Source: Nomia melanderi (Eukaryota > Arthropoda > Insecta > Hymenoptera > Halictidae). From it: DNA of 64,000 nucleotides. Both the position numbers and the translations under genes were made by a program. The stretch spans positions 8,866,001 through 8,930,000 of the forward strand of contig NC_135008.1 in the NCBI RefSeq assembly GCF_051020985.1, written 5' to 3'. Below the pieces are notes generated by a model that saw only the letters and a list, made by a program, of their open reading frames with translations, was not told where the DNA came from and ran no database searches. This document shows positions 62,750 through 64,000 of this stretch, piece after piece. Position 1 is the first letter of the stretch, and the number at the start of each line of letters is the position of its first letter.

Positions 62750-63600
62750 TTTATCCGGTTGTCCTAGCCGCTCGATCCAGGAAGAATCCCTCGGTGTACA
62801 CCTTCACAACAAAGATCGACGCATATCCACTTCACCAACACCGCACACCGAATAATAATACCGGCACTGAACCTAACCCCGAAATTCTTGTGCCGATTGG
62901 CAACGACGCGAGTACGGTACCGAGTATCGCGGGGAATCACCGGTCCCAAAAACACGAGCCGACCAGTGGGAATAACACCAACCGATCTCTACCCACCCTG
63001 TAGGTCTATGTGTCAGTTCAACAGTCAAGAGTCTACATTGTACAGAGGATATCCATCACGGTACCATGGTACCACTTCATAGGTGTGTAACGTAATCACT
63101 GGTAAATCTTTACGGGTGCTAGAAACTACGGTGCGTTGTGTACGGTACGTATGAGCGAGCGCAACCGTCACGGATCCCGTTTTCACTGTGACTCGTTCCC
63201 GCGACCGGTACACACTGGAAACGCGATCTTCTTTACGAACGTTCCGCTCGCAGGAATATATCTCGTCGGATTCGAACGCGGGTACGGAGACTCACTCGCG
63301 ATTCACATAACGAACGAGATTCAGCTCGAACGAACGAACCACCGTGTTTCGGGCGAAGAAGGCGCTGGGTCGGACCACCTTCGGGCAGCCGTCTCTCGCG
63401 GACAGCCTTACTCCCACGCTGGCCGAGTCAAGAATACGCGCGCCTTGTCAAAGACGAGTCCTGATTCCGTTCGAGGCCGGCAGGTGGCGGGCCGACCACT
63501 GCGCGGCGAGGATCTACGAGCGACGCCGACGATCGACGAGAACGATAAGCGGCCGAGACGAAAGTGTCCGCTCGACGGACACTGATTTTCACGGTGGGTC
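62750..63600 (-). promoter_or_regulatory. Probable 5' UTR and promoter region of the minus-strand gene
   Basis: This CpG-rich stretch lies directly upstream of the signal-peptide exon. It contains the in-frame stop at 62804-62806 that fixes the start codon. TCAGT initiator-like words occur on the minus strand, for example at 63581-63585, but I saw no matching downstream promoter element there and no clear TATA box, so the transcription start is not located. A perfect 14-bp palindrome (GGTACCATGGTACC) lies at 63060-63073. A 5' UTR intron is possible and would move the promoter further right. The short ORFs in all frames here (for example 63136-63585 plus) are typical of an unselected GC-rich stretch. 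Confidence 0.4.
63060..63073. repeat. Perfect 14-bp palindrome upstream of the gene
   Basis: GGTACCATGGTACC is fully self-complementary and does not extend further on either side. It lies about 310 bases upstream of the start codon, in the probable promoter or 5' UTR. No binding factor is known to me for this exact word. Confidence 0.45.
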
Positions 63601-63644
63601 ATGGGGTGGTTTAAAACGCGAATTCGAATTGAGTTTTTGGAGGA

Positions 63645-63661
63645 TTTTTTTTTTTTTTTTT
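63645..63661 (+). repeat. Homopolymer run of 17 T
   Basis: A run of 17 T bases just outside the CpG-rich promoter region. It could be a nucleosome-depleting poly(dA:dT) tract or simple slippage. Confidence 0.85.
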
Positions 63662-63732
63662 ATTGGGATTGGAAATGTTTGTTGTAGATAAAGATTAGGT
63701 TTTTGTGTTAGGGTTGAAGAGGTTAATGTGAG

Positions 63733-63973
63733 TTAAACTCTTTGAACTCTGTAGGCTCCAATATTGCACCAGTTATAATATTAAATATTTCAATGAATCT
63801 TAAAGAAACTACCCTAAAATTATTAGATTTTCCACACATCCAAATTTTGCACTGAGAAGGAAAATAAAAGGTCGAAGAAATGTTATAGCATTTCTCATTT
63901 TCGCTAGGAATACTATAGAAATTAGTTGCAGTTGCTGATAGATTACAAAACAATCTGGCGTGCTAAGGGTTAA
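63733..63973 (+). mobile_element. TTAA-flanked MITE, family F
   Basis: The left end is TTAAACTCTTTGAACTCTGT and the right end, reverse-complemented, is TTAACCCTTAGCACGCCAGA. Both are diverged forms of a CCCTTTGCACTC-type terminus. Length is 241 bp. The right TTAA at 63970-63973 is immediately followed by another family F terminus, so two elements appear to share one target tetranucleotide. Confidence 0.6.
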
Positions 63974-64000
63974 CCCTTTGCACTCCGAAGTTTTTCACTA
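63970..64000 (+). mobile_element. Left end of another family F element, cut by the window edge
   Basis: TTAACCCTTTGCACTCCGAA is a clean CCC-type terminus at TTAA. The rest of the element lies beyond the window, so length and right end are unknown. Confidence 0.55.

Noticed and set aside
1..64000. CRISPR arrays, operons, rRNA genes, conserved insect microRNAs, autonomous transposase or reverse transcriptase genes
   Set aside because: None was seen. The sequence is eukaryotic, reading frames are short throughout, and no conserved microRNA seed that I know was matched with a hairpin.

Overview
The window looks like nuclear DNA from an insect, most plausibly a hymenopteran (bee, wasp or ant). 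Three things suggest this: no long open reading frame on either strand, sharp alternation of AT-rich stretches with CpG-rich islands of a few hundred bases, and many short non-autonomous elements bounded by TTAA. The order-level placement is an inference from genome texture; nothing seen here identifies a species. There are no operons, no CRISPR array, no rRNA and no convincing tRNA. Almost the whole window is intergenic or intronic.

One piece of a protein-coding gene is supportable. At 62665-62749 on the minus strand there is a first coding exon: a start in good insect context, an in-frame stop 57 bases upstream, a 22-residue signal peptide, and a phase-1 splice donor. Its upstream region (62750 to about 63600) is CpG-rich and is the likely 5' UTR and promoter. 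Intron 1 runs leftwards from 62664. I could not find the next exon, so either the intron is very long or the downstream exons are too short or divergent to see by eye. The protein family is not identified.

The dominant structure elsewhere is a set of short TTAA-flanked elements of roughly 180-310 bp with terminal inverted repeats, in the style of piggyBac-derived MITEs. They fall into several groups by terminal sequence: A (CACTAGAACTACC, four copies: 3641, 5968, 13087, 61930), B (CCCCTTGCC, four copies: about 20595, 22077, 31061, about 56700), C (CACTAGGTTTACGG, copies at 24291, 26889, 42738 and probably 43627), D (CACGTTAAGCG, 29998), E (CYCTTTGCGGACGAA, 47336) and F (CCCTTTGCACT, at 39742, 63733 and 63970). 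One B copy sits inside a tandem repeat of about 180 bp (21800-22543), and a neighbouring unit preserves what looks like the uninterrupted target.

Other structures: a 24-bp-stem hairpin resembling a microRNA precursor (34009-34083), an 18-bp perfect palindrome in intron 1 (62573-62590), a 12-bp-arm hairpin at 50208-50249, a polypurine tract of about 310 bp (28126-28436), two divergent direct duplications (8628/8975 and 37912/38143), trinucleotide repeats (45484, 59613), a pair of opposed Pho/YY1-like GCCAT sites (24642-24674), and GC-rich blocks flanked by TAATTA sites that could be regulatory elements.

I did not find a convincing new biological system. The best leads are the transposon empty-site comparison, the microRNA-like hairpin and the orphan secretory exon with its palindrome.
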